From: Njordibacter sp028825405
Lineage (GTDB): Bacteria > Pseudomonadota > Gammaproteobacteria > Pseudomonadales > Balneatricaceae
Length of the DNA: 64,000 nt
Direction of reading: 5' to 3'
NCBI RefSeq assembly: GCF_047730065.1
Contig: NZ_CP159829.1
Location: 1,612,001 to 1,676,000, forward strand
The position numbers and the translations under genes were made by a program. Under the pieces are notes generated by a model, which was not told the DNA's origin, did no database searches, and was given only the letters and a program-made list of their open reading frames with translations. The first letter of the stretch is position 1, and each line of letters opens with the position of its first letter. Shown in pieces: positions 27,769 to 37,871 of the stretch.

Positions 27769-29949
27769 ATGAACGTGCATTTAAACGCTAGAATGGGTCA
27801 TGCAAACCTATCCATCGATACTCAACTCTATACGATGGTTGAACAAGAAATTCTACCTGGTTTGAACCTGACCAGCGATCAGGTTTGGGAATCCCTAGCG
27901 ACTTTGCTCAATGAGTTTCAAGTGCGCAACCAAAATCTGCTCAATAAGCGAGAGCAATTACAAACCTCCCTTAACCAATGGCACTTAGACCACCCTACCT
28001 CAGAGCCAGCGGCATACAAAGCCATGCTGCAAGACATTGGATACCTGTTACCCGAACCTGAGCAAGTGTCTGTGACTACAAGTAATGTTGATATAGAAAT
28101 TAGCACCGTGGCTGGACCACAATTGGTAGTGCCCATTAATAATGCGCGCTACGCCCTCAATGCCGCCAATGCTCGCTGGGGTAGTTTGTACGATGCCCTT
28201 TATGGCACCGATGCCCTCACTAGCGAAACGGCCGCAAAAGGCTACGATTCAAAGCGCGGCAGCCAAGTCATTGCGTTTGCTAAGCAACTGCTTGACACGC
28301 ACCTGCCCTTGCATGAAGCAAGCCACAGCCAAGTCACCCAATATACGGTCGATAATGGGCAGCTTCAATGTCAGCTTGATCATGGCCAAGTTACTCTACT
28401 TGCAGAACCCACTCAATTTGCGGGTTTTCAAGGTGATGCTAAGGCACCGAAGACCCTCTTACTAAAGCACAACAACCTGCATCTTGAATTGCACATCGAC
28501 CGAGAGCATATTATTGGTGCTAGCGATCTGGCAGGCTTAAAAGACATCGTTATGGAAGCTGCTGTGTCTACAATTATGGATTGTGAAGACTCTGTAACCG
28601 CTGTTGATGCAGAAGATAAAGTGATCGTTTATCGCAATTGGCTTGGCCTCATGAAAGGCGACCTGTCGATAGACATGCAAAAGAACGGCGTCAGCATCAC
28701 GCGTCAATTAAATAGCGATCGTCATTACCAAAGCGCCGATGGTAGTTCGTTTAGTTTGCATGGACGTAGTTTGTTATTTATCCGTAACGTAGGTCACTTG
28801 ATGACCAATAACGCCATTTTAAATAGCCAAGGTGACGAAATACCAGAAGGCATAATGGATGGTTTCATCACCAGTCTGTGTGCTTTACATGACATTCGTG
28901 GCCCCTCAGCGAAAGGCAACAGCCGCACGGGCAGTATTTATATCGTTAAACCCAAAATGCATGGCCCTGAAGAAGTGACTTTCACTTGTGACCTATTTGG
29001 TCGCATAGAAGACTTACTTGATTTACCAAAAAACACTTTGAAAGTGGGCATTATGGATGAGGAACGCCGCACCAGCGTTAACCTCAAAGCGTGTATTGCA
29101 CAAGCGAGTGAGCGTGTCGCCTTTATTAACACTGGCTTTCTTGATCGCACAGGCGATGAAATACACACATCCATGCAAGCAGGCGTTATGTTGCCCAAAG
29201 GCATCATGAAGCAACAAGCTTGGATTGCAGCTTATGAAGATAACAATGTTGAAACGGGCTTAGCTTGTGGCTTAAAAGGCCGTGCTCAAATCGGCAAAGG
29301 CATGTGGGCAAAACCAGACTGCATGGCGGAAATGATGGCGACTAAATTGGAACATCCAATGTCTGGCGCCAGCACAGCTTGGGTTCCCTCTCCAACAGCG
29401 GCGGTGTTGCATGCATTGCATTATCATCAGGTATTAGTTCAGGAACGTCAAAGCGAACTACTCAATTTGGCCACGTCTACCCAAGTCAAACAAGATGATT
29501 TGTTGGAAATACCGTTATTAGGCAGCCATAGCTTAAGCAAAAATGACATTGCGCGAGAATTAGACAATAACTGCCAAGGTTTATTGGGTTATGTGATTCG
29601 CTGGGTTGAAAGTGGCATTGGCTGTTCTAAAGTCGCTGATATTAACCAAGTGGGTTTAATGGAAGATCGCGCCACCTTGCGCATCTCCTCCCAGTCTTTA
29701 GCGAATTGGCTGGAACATGATTTTGTCACCAAAGACATGGTGATGGACAGCTTAAAGCGCATGGCAGCTCTAGTTGACGAGCAAAATGCAGGCGACCCAG
29801 ATTATCGTAATATGGCCCCTGAATTTAACTCCAGCGTGGGCTTCCAAGCCGCCTGCGAGTTGGTGTTTGAAGGCACGTCACAGCCCAGTGGTTATACAGA
29901 ACCAGTTCTGCATAGACGGCGTCAAGAAGCGAAGCGCGTTTACGCTTAA
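27769..29949 (+). CDS. glcB: Malate synthase G
   Basis: Condenses glyoxylate with acetyl-CoA to malate, the second glyoxylate-shunt step. 726 aa, matching the monomeric G isoform (about 723) rather than the shorter A isoform. The start at 27769 (MNVHLNARMGH) follows AGGGG; an upstream extension from 27661 is not family-like. Conserved regions: IMDCEDSVTAVDAEDK, HDIRGPSAKGNSRTGSIYIVKPKMHGP, IMDEERRTSVNLK, GRAQIGKGMWAKPD, and MEDRATLRISSQ with the catalytic Asp. It pairs with aceA across the LysR gene. Confidence 0.97.
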   Translation: MNVHLNARMGHANLSIDTQLYTMVEQEILPGLNLTSDQVWESLATLLNEFQVRNQNLLNKREQLQTSLNQWHLDHPTSEPAAYKAMLQDIGYLLPEPEQVSVTTSNVDIEISTVAGPQLVVPINNARYALNAANARWGSLYDALYGTDALTSETAAKGYDSKRGSQVIAFAKQLLDTHLPLHEASHSQVTQYTVDNGQLQCQLDHGQVTLLAEPTQFAGFQGDAKAPKTLLLKHNNLHLELHIDREHIIGASDLAGLKDIVMEAAVSTIMDCEDSVTAVDAEDKVIVYRNWLGLMKGDLSIDMQKNGVSITRQLNSDRHYQSADGSSFSLHGRSLLFIRNVGHLMTNNAILNSQGDEIPEGIMDGFITSLCALHDIRGPSAKGNSRTGSIYIVKPKMHGPEEVTFTCDLFGRIEDLLDLPKNTLKVGIMDEERRTSVNLKACIAQASERVAFINTGFLDRTGDEIHTSMQAGVMLPKGIMKQQAWIAAYEDNNVETGLACGLKGRAQIGKGMWAKPDCMAEMMATKLEHPMSGASTAWVPSPTAAVLHALHYHQVLVQERQSELLNLATSTQVKQDDLLEIPLLGSHSLSKNDIARELDNNCQGLLGYVIRWVESGIGCSKVADINQVGLMEDRATLRISSQSLANWLEHDFVTKDMVMDSLKRMAALVDEQNAGDPDYRNMAPEFNSSVGFQAACELVFEGTSQPSGYTEPVLHRRRQEAKRVYA

Positions 29950-30602
29950 TCAAAGCCTGCTTCGTCTTGATGTAAGACGCTAGCTTCTTTTACCCCTGCG
30001 GCCATCCAAGCCATCACCGCAGGGGTGGATAGCACGGTATCCATATAGGTCTGTGTTGTTGGATTAACGGTGACCTTATAGCCACGTAAACGCACGACCA
30101 CAGGTGCAAAAAAAGCATCAGCAATAGAGAAGCCACCCAACAAATAACCTTGCGTTTGACCAACCTGATATGCTGCAGCAAGGCACTGAGTCCACAGGGC
30201 CTCCACTTGGTCAATATCGTTTCTGCAAGCCGGGGTAATGTCTAACCTGCGCTGAATGGCACGACAATTCATGGGCATCTCACTGCGTAAAGCAAAAAAA
30301 CCACTGTGCATGCGTGCAACGGCATTACGGGCCATTATTTTGAGCTTAGGATCACTCGGCCACATCTGAGGATGGCTATCGGCTAGTGTCTCTAGGATGG
30401 ACAAACTATCGGTAGCCGTCCCGTTTTGCGTCATTAACACAGGCACAGTGTTGGCGTTAGAATACTGTTTAATCTGCGCTGCGAAGACAGGTGTATCAAG
30501 TTCTAGCTTGATGGTTTCAAACGACACGCCAAAATGCGTCATCGCTACCCAAGGCCGCATCGACCAAGAGGAATAGTTTTGATTACCAATAACGAGCTGC
30601 AT
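29946..30602 (-). CDS. Glutathione S-transferase family protein
   Basis: 218 aa. N-terminal thioredoxin-like domain starting MQLVIGNQNYSSWSMRPW, with the cis-Pro region NTVPVL and the DSLSILETLAD glutathione site, then an all-helical C-terminal domain with SIADAFFAPVV. The YSSWSMRPW start is typical of a bacterial GST subgroup in which Ser is the probable catalytic residue. Substrate unknown. Converges on glcB with a 4-base overlap. Confidence 0.88.
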   Translation of the reverse strand: MQLVIGNQNYSSWSMRPWVAMTHFGVSFETIKLELDTPVFAAQIKQYSNANTVPVLMTQNGTATDSLSILETLADSHPQMWPSDPKLKIMARNAVARMHSGFFALRSEMPMNCRAIQRRLDITPACRNDIDQVEALWTQCLAAAYQVGQTQGYLLGGFSIADAFFAPVVVRLRGYKVTVNPTTQTYMDTVLSTPAVMAWMAAGVKEASVLHQDEAGFD

Positions 30603-30706
30603 CGTTGTTCTCTAAAGGATTAATTAGACCTTAAGCTTAGACCATCAATACCTATTTTGCCTAATTTAAAGTCTACTTAATACCCAGTTTAACACCCAGC
30701 TCAGCG

Positions 30707-30802
30707 CCTCAATTGGTGCCTAGCTTATTACCTCAATTAATACCTAGCCAAGCGCCTCAATTAGTGCCTAACCTGATGACTCTATTAATGGCTCTATGAA
30801 TG
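30707..30802. repeat. 24-bp imperfect tandem repeats, four copies
   Basis: Four 24-base units begin CCTCAATT (the last one diverged), each built from two related 12-base halves. The first three share the pattern CCTCAATTxxTxCCTAxC. Similar 12-base halves continue leftwards to about 30675. The array sits directly after the ygiQ stop codon. Confidence 0.75.
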
Positions 30803-30803
30803 A

Positions 30804-33005
30804 CTATCTTGAACGTCTCATCTTCTGCGATCGCGGTGAGGTATGCTTAGTCATTCCCTGCTTGCCTCTAGCAGCCTTAGGAGCAGACCGACTTGATTCA
30901 GCATGACTAGCTGCAGGCACTAAGCACTGAGGGCCCTTACCAATGAGATTTTTCATACCCATATCAACTAAAGCTTCACGGATCTGAGCCCAGTTTTTTG
31001 GGTCATGATAACGCAATATGGCTTTGTGTAAGCGGCGCTGGCGAATGCCCCTAGGGATACTGACACGCTCACTGTCACGGGTCACCTTTTTCAGCGGGTT
31101 GACCTCCGTATAATACATGGTCGTCGCATTACACATAGGCGATGGGTAGAAGTTCTGCACTTGATCTAAGCGGAACTTATTGGTTTTTAGCCACATGGCC
31201 ATATTCACCATATCCACATCACGAGTGCCCGGGTGAGCACTAATAAAATAAGGAATCAAGTACTGCTCTTTGCCCGCTTCTTTAGAATACTTCTCAAACA
31301 TGCGCTTAAATTTGTTATAGCTGCTCATGTTGGGTTTAAGCATGTGCCTTAATGGCTCACTTTCTGTGTGTTCAGGGGCAATTTTTAAATAGCCACCCAC
31401 ATGATGGGTCACGAGTTCTTTGACATATTCAGGGTCACGTATGGCTAAGTCATAGCGCAGACCTGAGGCAATAAGCACTTTTTTGATACCAGGCAGCGCA
31501 CGGGCTCGGCGATACAAGTTAATCAGTGGCTTGTGGTCTGTGCCCATGTAGTCGCATATGGTCGGGTGCACACAAGAGGGTAAACGACAGGTTGCCTCTA
31601 CTTTTGGATCTTTACAGTGTAAACGGTACATGTTGGCCGTTGGCCCACCAAGGTCTGACACTACACCTGTAAAACCAGGCACCTTATCGCGCATATCTTC
31701 CACTTCACGAATAATGGAGTCTTCTGAACGGTTCTGAATAATACGGCCTTCATGCTCAGTAATAGAACAGAAACTACAGCCTCCAAAACAGCCTCGCATA
31801 ATGTTGACCGAGAACCGAATCATGTCATACGCTGGAATTTTCTCATCACCATACATGGGATGTGGCACGCGCGCGAAAGGCGCTGCAAATACATAATCCA
31901 TTTCTTCGGTATCAAGGGGCATAGCAGGCGGATTAACCCACAAGGCTTTATTACCATGCTCTTGATACAAGGCCCTAGCACTGCCGGGGTTAGTTTCGTG
32001 ATGCATCACTCGACTCGCGTGGGCATACATCACTGGGTCAGTCTTGACCACGTCGTAACTGGGTAACTTGGCATAAGTTTTAAACCAAGGCTGGCCCTTA
32101 ACTGGTTCATAAGCCGCCATGGGCTTAATGGACAAGGTTTGTACTGCATCTTTGGCATCTACAAAATTGGGTGAGGCATCTTTACTTGCATCACAGCTAC
32201 TCATTTTGGTGGTATCAATATAGGGATTGATGATGGCATCAATGGTGCCTGGGGCATCCAGTGTCGTGGAATCTTTGCCACGCCAGCCTGCGAGTGGCTG
32301 CTTTACCATAATGGCAGTACCGCGAATGTCTTGCATTTGCTCCAGCGTTTCGCCATTAGCCATACGGTGGGTCACTTCTACTAGAGGCCGTTCGGCATTG
32401 CCATAAATAAGCATGTCCGCTTTTGCATCAATCAACATAGAGCGGCGCACTTTTTCTGACCAATAATCATAGTGAGCAATGCGTCTAAGGCTCGCTTCAA
32501 TGCCACCAATAATAACAGGCACGCCTTTAAAGGCTTCTTTGCAGCGCTGCGTGTAGTGTAAGGTGGCGCGATCTGGCCGCTTGCCACCGACATTACCTGG
32601 AGTGTAAGCATCATCATGGCGCAGACGCCGGTCAGCCGTGTAGCGGTTAATCATGGAGTCCATATTGCCCGCGGCAACACCGAAATAAAGATTGGGTTGA
32701 CCTAATGCTTTAAAGGCTTCTGCACTGCTCCAATCGGGCTGCGCAATAATGCCTACCCTGAAGCCTTGAGACTCCAATAAACGACCTATAATGGCCATGC
32801 CAAAGCTAGGGTGATCCACATACGCGTCGCCAGTCACGACGATTACATCACAAGAGTCCCAGCCCAACAGGTCCATCTCTGCACGAGTCGTTGGCAAAAA
32901 CGGCGCTGCCCCAAAACACTCAGCCCAATATTTAGGGTATTCAAAAATACGTTTTTCTGGTGCCAAGTACGAAGACATATCAGAAGCAGCATTGGAACTC
33001 GACAT
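30804..33005 (-). CDS. ygiQ: YgiQ family radical SAM protein
   Basis: 733 aa, within the family range. Radical-SAM cluster C406-F-G-G-C410-S-F-C413 with the following SITEHEGR. N-terminal cobalamin-like/UPF0313 domain (DVIVVTGDAYVDHPSFG) and a C-terminal DUF3362 region ending in a Lys/Arg-rich tail. The reaction is not established. It stands alone. Confidence 0.93.
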   Translation of the reverse strand: MSSSNAASDMSSYLAPEKRIFEYPKYWAECFGAAPFLPTTRAEMDLLGWDSCDVIVVTGDAYVDHPSFGMAIIGRLLESQGFRVGIIAQPDWSSAEAFKALGQPNLYFGVAAGNMDSMINRYTADRRLRHDDAYTPGNVGGKRPDRATLHYTQRCKEAFKGVPVIIGGIEASLRRIAHYDYWSEKVRRSMLIDAKADMLIYGNAERPLVEVTHRMANGETLEQMQDIRGTAIMVKQPLAGWRGKDSTTLDAPGTIDAIINPYIDTTKMSSCDASKDASPNFVDAKDAVQTLSIKPMAAYEPVKGQPWFKTYAKLPSYDVVKTDPVMYAHASRVMHHETNPGSARALYQEHGNKALWVNPPAMPLDTEEMDYVFAAPFARVPHPMYGDEKIPAYDMIRFSVNIMRGCFGGCSFCSITEHEGRIIQNRSEDSIIREVEDMRDKVPGFTGVVSDLGGPTANMYRLHCKDPKVEATCRLPSCVHPTICDYMGTDHKPLINLYRRARALPGIKKVLIASGLRYDLAIRDPEYVKELVTHHVGGYLKIAPEHTESEPLRHMLKPNMSSYNKFKRMFEKYSKEAGKEQYLIPYFISAHPGTRDVDMVNMAMWLKTNKFRLDQVQNFYPSPMCNATTMYYTEVNPLKKVTRDSERVSIPRGIRQRRLHKAILRYHDPKNWAQIREALVDMGMKNLIGKGPQCLVPAASHAESSRSAPKAARGKQGMTKHTSPRSQKMRRSR

Positions 33006-33222
33006 TGGCAGACCTTTTAGTCAATTATAACGCCCGCTCAATGCGGTGACGTATTATAGCACAGCCTTTATCATTGCGAGTAAACCAATGCCTCAGTCCC
33101 TTTATGATTGGGTTTTATTAGCACCTTAGGCGCACTCATAATCTATGGGCTAACAGGCTTGCGCCGCTGCTCGTAATGCCTCCGTAGAGGTGCTAAAATG
33201 CCGCCTCATCTAAGGAGCCTTC

Positions 33223-34569
33223 GTGACTAAACCCACCCCAGTAGCACCCGCCCCAGTTCCACAAATCAGTTTCGCTGATCAAGCCTACAACCCTCGGTTA
33301 AAAATAAACATTGCACAACAAGGCTTTGAACACGCCACAGTGGCCCAATGTCATGCCTTGCCGGCTGCCCTGGCGGGTCACGATCTGTTGATGAGCGCCG
33401 ACACTGGCAGTGGTAAAACCCTCGCTTACGTCATCCCTGCCCTTAATCAAATACTCAATACCAAAGCCATTGGCTTTAGCACCCGCTGTTTAATCTTGGT
33501 ACCAACTCGGGAACTCGCTCATCAGGTGCTCAGCCTGACCAACAAACTCATTAAGGGCACTAAACTGCAAGCGGCCTTAATCCTAGGCGGCGAAGATTAC
33601 CACTATCAACAGGCTTTATTGCGCAAAAATCCAGACTTAGTGATTGCCACACCAGGTCGTTTTATGGAACATCAGCGTAAAAACCAAACTGACACAGAGC
33701 ACTTAGAAATGCTCGTGGTTGACGAAGCCGACCGCATGTTAGAGCTGGGGTTTTGTGAAGACGTAGAAAGCATTGCAGCAGCCTGCAACGTCAACCGACA
33801 AACCTTGTTTTACTCCGCCACTTTGCACAGCCCAAAAGTACAAGACATGGCTCAGGTGTTGCTTAAAAACCCAGTCGACATTCGACTTAATGATGCCACC
33901 CAAGTGCAAGAGAACATTAAGCAAATGATTGTAGTTTGCGATGACATAGAACACAAAAAACGAGTGTTATCTTGGCTACTAGCCCATGAAACTGCAAAAA
34001 AACACCTGATTTTCTGTAACAGTCGTAAACTTAGCGAAGACTTAGCTAATTTTCTCCAGAGCCACAACATTAATGCCGTGGCCCTGCACGGGGATCTGCC
34101 ACAAGACTTACGTAACGACATTACGCGTCAATTCCGCCAACATAGTTTTAACACCTTGGTAGCCACAGAAGTGGCGGCTCGAGGCTTAGACATTGACGGT
34201 GTTGAGCTAGTCATTAACTTTGATATGGCTAGAAACTTAGATGATTACCTGCATCGCACAGGCCGCACAGGCCGTGCGGGTGCGCAAGGCAAAGCCATTA
34301 ACTTGGTTAATATTTCTGAACGTGGTTTATTGTTGAGCGTAGAAAAAGCCCAAGGTGAACCATTAGAACGAATGGTCATCAAGGGCCACGAAGCCAAAGA
34401 GCACCGCGACACAAAAAGCGCTGCCCAACAAACAACCAAAGCCAAGGCGAAAAAACCAACACCACTAAGTAAAAAAGAGGCGGCACAAGAACGCCAAGCC
34501 CAAACTAATGCTGCAAGCATTTGGGGTGATGGCACCATGCCCTTTGGCAAGAAGAAACCAAAAATTTAG
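33223..34569 (+). CDS. DEAD-box ATP-dependent RNA helicase (SrmB-like)
   Basis: 448 aa. Motif I A59DTGSGKT66, Ia PTRELAHQ, motif II D167EAD170, III SAT, VI HRTGRTGRAG. The basic Lys/Ala/Thr-rich C-terminal tail (from about 390) suits RNA binding. Length and VDEADRMLELGF resemble SrmB (ribosome assembly), but RhlE-type members are not excluded, so no gene symbol is given. GTG start with AAGGAG upstream. Confidence 0.92.
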   Translation: MTKPTPVAPAPVPQISFADQAYNPRLKINIAQQGFEHATVAQCHALPAALAGHDLLMSADTGSGKTLAYVIPALNQILNTKAIGFSTRCLILVPTRELAHQVLSLTNKLIKGTKLQAALILGGEDYHYQQALLRKNPDLVIATPGRFMEHQRKNQTDTEHLEMLVVDEADRMLELGFCEDVESIAAACNVNRQTLFYSATLHSPKVQDMAQVLLKNPVDIRLNDATQVQENIKQMIVVCDDIEHKKRVLSWLLAHETAKKHLIFCNSRKLSEDLANFLQSHNINAVALHGDLPQDLRNDITRQFRQHSFNTLVATEVAARGLDIDGVELVINFDMARNLDDYLHRTGRTGRAGAQGKAINLVNISERGLLLSVEKAQGEPLERMVIKGHEAKEHRDTKSAAQQTTKAKAKKPTPLSKKEAAQERQAQTNAASIWGDGTMPFGKKKPKI

Positions 34570-34772
34570 GTATAGGTTGCGGCTTAATTTTCAGCATTTT
34601 AGAAGCCAAAGGACCCTTTTAAAGAACAGTCGCTTGCTAAGAATAGCTACTCGATAAGAATAGTCACTCACTAAAAAGTCGTGTTTTTATATCTCACTAA
34701 AATTCATTATCATTCCTTATAATTCATTAAAAGCTCTTAAAGTTAAATATAAACGCCTATCTTCGCATTAAT

Positions 34773-36551
34773 CTAATCACGATACTCTTCAGGAATATAC
34801 AAATCATCCAACAAAGGCTGCAACGCCTCACCGTAACGTTTCCATAAATCAACTGACTGATTGTGCATGGGTTGACGCACCTGAAAGGCACTAGCTGTTT
34901 TCACCTTACGCTTAGTTTTATAAAAGTCTAAGCAGGCATCTTGCCAGTCTAACCCACAGTATTCTATTAACTGACGACTCTCTGGCTCTTGATTCGAGGT
35001 TAATTGCTCATAAGACACTTCATAGAAACGCCCTGGTAAAACTTGGCGCCAATGAGCCATCAAATCTTCATATAAATTATGATAGTGGGCCAAATCTTTT
35101 AAATTATAAGCATAAGGGTGAGAGTTTTTACCACCAAAGTAAGCTTTATAAATGGATAAACAATTAGCCACGGGATGACGCTTACAATGAATAATTCGAG
35201 CATTAGGTAGCAACTTACTAATCATACCGATATTAAGGAAATTATGGGGCATTTTATCAGTGATGTGAACCCTACCCTCATCATAACGATTTAAGCCGTT
35301 TAAATAGGCTTGGCCAATATCCTTCCATTGGCTTTGATTCATTTTGGGGAAGAGTTTGTGGAAGGCTAGCAAACCACTTTTAACTTGCTTCGCTTGATCA
35401 GCCATGTAACTTAATTCACCAGCTCCTGTGACATCTGAATGACTGGAAATAATTTGTTCAACCAAGGTCGTACCTGAGCGAGGCATGCCCAATATAAAAA
35501 TAGGCTTGGCCTCAGTTAAACCACTGTTAGCTGCGTGTGATAGAAAATCCGCATTATAGCTTGAAGTTAGTAACTTAAATAATTCGTGACTACCACTTTT
35601 CCTGTATTTATTCTCTTTACTTTTAATGTCATTGCCACGTTTATAGGCTTTAAATGCAGTCGTGTAATTCTTTTGACCATCATTGATCTTGGCCCAAGCA
35701 AAAGATACATGCTTAATGAAGTCTTCAGTCAAGTTAGGTTGCTCAAGTCCCTCTTGTACAATCTTTTGAACATCAATGCCGTCAGAGCTATCTAACTTAG
35801 TAATTTCAGCGAGATGCCGATAACAAGCTCCCAAGCTCGGATCTAATTCTATACTCTTTAGGTAGGCTTCTCTTGCCTCATCCATACGCCCTAATTGCTG
35901 TAATGTCGTACCCTTAAATTGATATAACCTAGCACTCGCGAAGTATTTAAGGCAGGTTTGATAAACTTCGAGCGCCTCTTCGTGACGTTCTAACTTAACC
36001 AAGGCATAGCCAAGGTTGCGGTAGGCTAATTCAAAGTCAGGCTTTAAGGCGATGGCATTCTGAAAGTGAGGGATAGCCGACTGATGATCTCCTAGTTCGT
36101 GTAAGGCACTGCCCAAATTATTATGCGCTTCATAATTATTTGGCGTCAGGGTGATAACCTGCTGAAATAATGGTTTAGCTTGCGCCACCGCCCCCAGGGA
36201 AACCCGCGTATTGGCTAATAGGAATAACGCTTCAGCATAATTAGGGTCTATTTTTACCGCCTTAGAAAAAGAAGACAGTGCCAGGTAGTGCTTGTGCTGG
36301 TCCAAGTAGGCCTTACCTAGATTGTAATGTGCTGGCGCATAACCATTTGCATACTTGGTGGCTTTTAATAAGTGTTTCTCCGCTAATTTAAATTTTTTGG
36401 TAGCCACATAGACCGCACCTAATAAATTGTGGGCATCAGATTGTTTATCATCAATGGCTAATATTTTTTGATAAAGCTGGGCTGCAGAGGCGAAATTGCC
36501 TCGCTGATGCAGAGCAATGGCCTGTTGCAAGGTTTGATTTACGTTTTGCAT
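34773..36551 (-). CDS. TPR-repeat sulfotransferase
   Basis: 592 aa. Residues about 1-275 form about seven tetratricopeptide repeats (for example AHNLLGAVYVATKKFKLAEK). The C-terminal half is a PAPS-dependent sulfotransferase: P-loop FILGMPRSGTTLVEQIISSH near 350 binds the 5'-phosphosulfate, and CKRHPVANCLSIYKAYF is the 3'-phosphate site. Such fusions are common in marine bacteria, and targets (polysaccharide, lipid or protein) are unknown. It reads towards the DEAD-box gene and is preceded by the porin terminator. Confidence 0.9.
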   Translation of the reverse strand: MQNVNQTLQQAIALHQRGNFASAAQLYQKILAIDDKQSDAHNLLGAVYVATKKFKLAEKHLLKATKYANGYAPAHYNLGKAYLDQHKHYLALSSFSKAVKIDPNYAEALFLLANTRVSLGAVAQAKPLFQQVITLTPNNYEAHNNLGSALHELGDHQSAIPHFQNAIALKPDFELAYRNLGYALVKLERHEEALEVYQTCLKYFASARLYQFKGTTLQQLGRMDEAREAYLKSIELDPSLGACYRHLAEITKLDSSDGIDVQKIVQEGLEQPNLTEDFIKHVSFAWAKINDGQKNYTTAFKAYKRGNDIKSKENKYRKSGSHELFKLLTSSYNADFLSHAANSGLTEAKPIFILGMPRSGTTLVEQIISSHSDVTGAGELSYMADQAKQVKSGLLAFHKLFPKMNQSQWKDIGQAYLNGLNRYDEGRVHITDKMPHNFLNIGMISKLLPNARIIHCKRHPVANCLSIYKAYFGGKNSHPYAYNLKDLAHYHNLYEDLMAHWRQVLPGRFYEVSYEQLTSNQEPESRQLIEYCGLDWQDACLDFYKTKRKVKTASAFQVRQPMHNQSVDLWKRYGEALQPLLDDLYIPEEYRD

Positions 36552-36610
36552 ATCAAAATTAGTCCTATGTAAGTGACCGTTAATTTTACGCGAATTAGTT
36601 TTTAAAAGGC

Positions 36611-36639
36611 AAAAAAAAGACTCCCGAAGGAGCCTTTTT
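36611..36639 (-). terminator. Rho-independent terminator after the porin gene
   Basis: On the minus strand the stem GGCTCC / GGAGTC has a stable TTCG tetraloop and is followed by eight Ts, 27 bases beyond the porin stop. Confidence 0.9.
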
Positions 36640-36665
36640 GACTAACAGGTTAGCTTCTAATTAAA

Positions 36666-37691
36666 TTAGAATGCCACCGAGTAAGACACATGAGAGTACT
36701 CAGCAGCATCGGCACGGCCAACACCAGCACTTCCAGCTCGTGCGCCAACACGACCAATCGTTAGGTCAGCATTGCCGTAGTCTAGAGAGATAGACGCGTC
36801 AGTAGTACCATCGTCTTGCTTAGCTACAGTAGCAGTCATGTCGCCAGCTGAGTAAGTCGCTACCATAGTAGTCGTCTTGCCCTTATCAACTTCAGATGAA
36901 ACGCTGAACGAGTCAGTTAATGCGTAAGTCAAGTTCAACTGGTAGTCACCCGATGGAGCATTGTCAGCTTGTGCAACAATAGTCAAGGCATCAGCAGTCA
37001 AAGTGTAAGTCGCAGATACAAGTGCATCTGGGCTTACCGCAGTGTCTTTAAGGTTTACCTTGCCTACAGAAACCACTAAGTCGCCCATTGTGTAGGATGC
37101 GCCTACAGCAGTTTGACCTTCATGGAGACCATCATGGTTAGCAGTTGATGCATCATCAGCAGCAGCAGAAGCATATGCATAACCAAGAACTAGGCCATTC
37201 ATCGCGTAAGAAGCACTCATTTGAGTACTCTTAGTTTGTGCTGTTCCACCGCCCGTTGGGCCAGTGTTAGCATTAACCTGGGCAGCAACCGAAAGGCCTG
37301 CTACCGTACCTGCGTAGTGGATACCATACACAGACGAAGCTGTAGAGCTAGTGCTTTCAGTAGTGTTAGATACTGCACCACCAACATCACCGGCTTGGAA
37401 CGCGCCGTCAGCATCGATTGAACCAACAGTTAGTGTACCGAAGTCACCGGCTAAAGTTGCAGTACCTGAGTTTTCAGTGTCATCATCAGTGTCAGCAGTA
37501 ATAGAGAAACCGGCAGTTGCGGTCATGCCATTAGCCAAAACTTCAGAAGAAGCTACAGATAAACGAGAGTCAGTGTCGACTGCACCAGTGTTCTTGTACT
37601 TAGTATTCAAGCTACCAGAAATGGTAACGTCGGCTACAGCAGCTACAGGTAGTGTAGCGGCGATCGCAAGAGCGATTAGAGTCTTATTCAT
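36666..37691 (-). CDS. Gram-negative-type porin
   Basis: 341 aa. N-terminal signal peptide cut after VAAVA-DV, then repeated amphipathic beta strands rich in Gly/Ser/Thr/Ala, and a final aromatic (YSVAF) typical of outer-membrane beta barrels. GFSITADTDD and FGTLTVGSID resemble the first strands and loops of trimeric general porins. Probably a diffusion channel for small solutes. Strong ribosome binding site AAGGGG. A decayed paralogue with the same 5' end lies 400 bases upstream. Confidence 0.85.
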   Translation of the reverse strand: MNKTLIALAIAATLPVAAVADVTISGSLNTKYKNTGAVDTDSRLSVASSEVLANGMTATAGFSITADTDDDTENSGTATLAGDFGTLTVGSIDADGAFQAGDVGGAVSNTTESTSSTASSVYGIHYAGTVAGLSVAAQVNANTGPTGGGTAQTKSTQMSASYAMNGLVLGYAYASAAADDASTANHDGLHEGQTAVGASYTMGDLVVSVGKVNLKDTAVSPDALVSATYTLTADALTIVAQADNAPSGDYQLNLTYALTDSFSVSSEVDKGKTTTMVATYSAGDMTATVAKQDDGTTDASISLDYGNADLTIGRVGARAGSAGVGRADAAEYSHVSYSVAF

Positions 37692-37741
37692 TGAAATTCC
37701 CCTTCAATAATATTTATAAAATTTAACTAGCTAGTTAAACA

Positions 37742-37871
37742 ATTGCTTTACCTGACTGACTGATCTTTATTACAATGATCGGTTTGATTCGGTAAAGCAA
37801 TCCACTTAATTGTTCATTAAAACAAACAATTAAGAAAATGAACCTGTCGGTGAATTATTTTCTTAATTGTT
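37742..37871 (-). promoter_or_regulatory. Porin leader with nested, mutually exclusive inverted repeats
   Basis: Upstream of the porin start I see: an 11-bp inverted repeat (37742-37752 with 37791-37801); a 15-bp perfect inverted repeat (37825-37839 with 37857-37871, 17-base loop); and a third copy of the CTTAATTGTT arm at 37805-37814. The middle arm (37825-37834) can pair with either neighbour but not both, as in attenuators or structured 5' leaders. Whether the region is transcribed is unknown. The flanks (37872-38089) are AT-rich with no gene. Confidence 0.6.
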
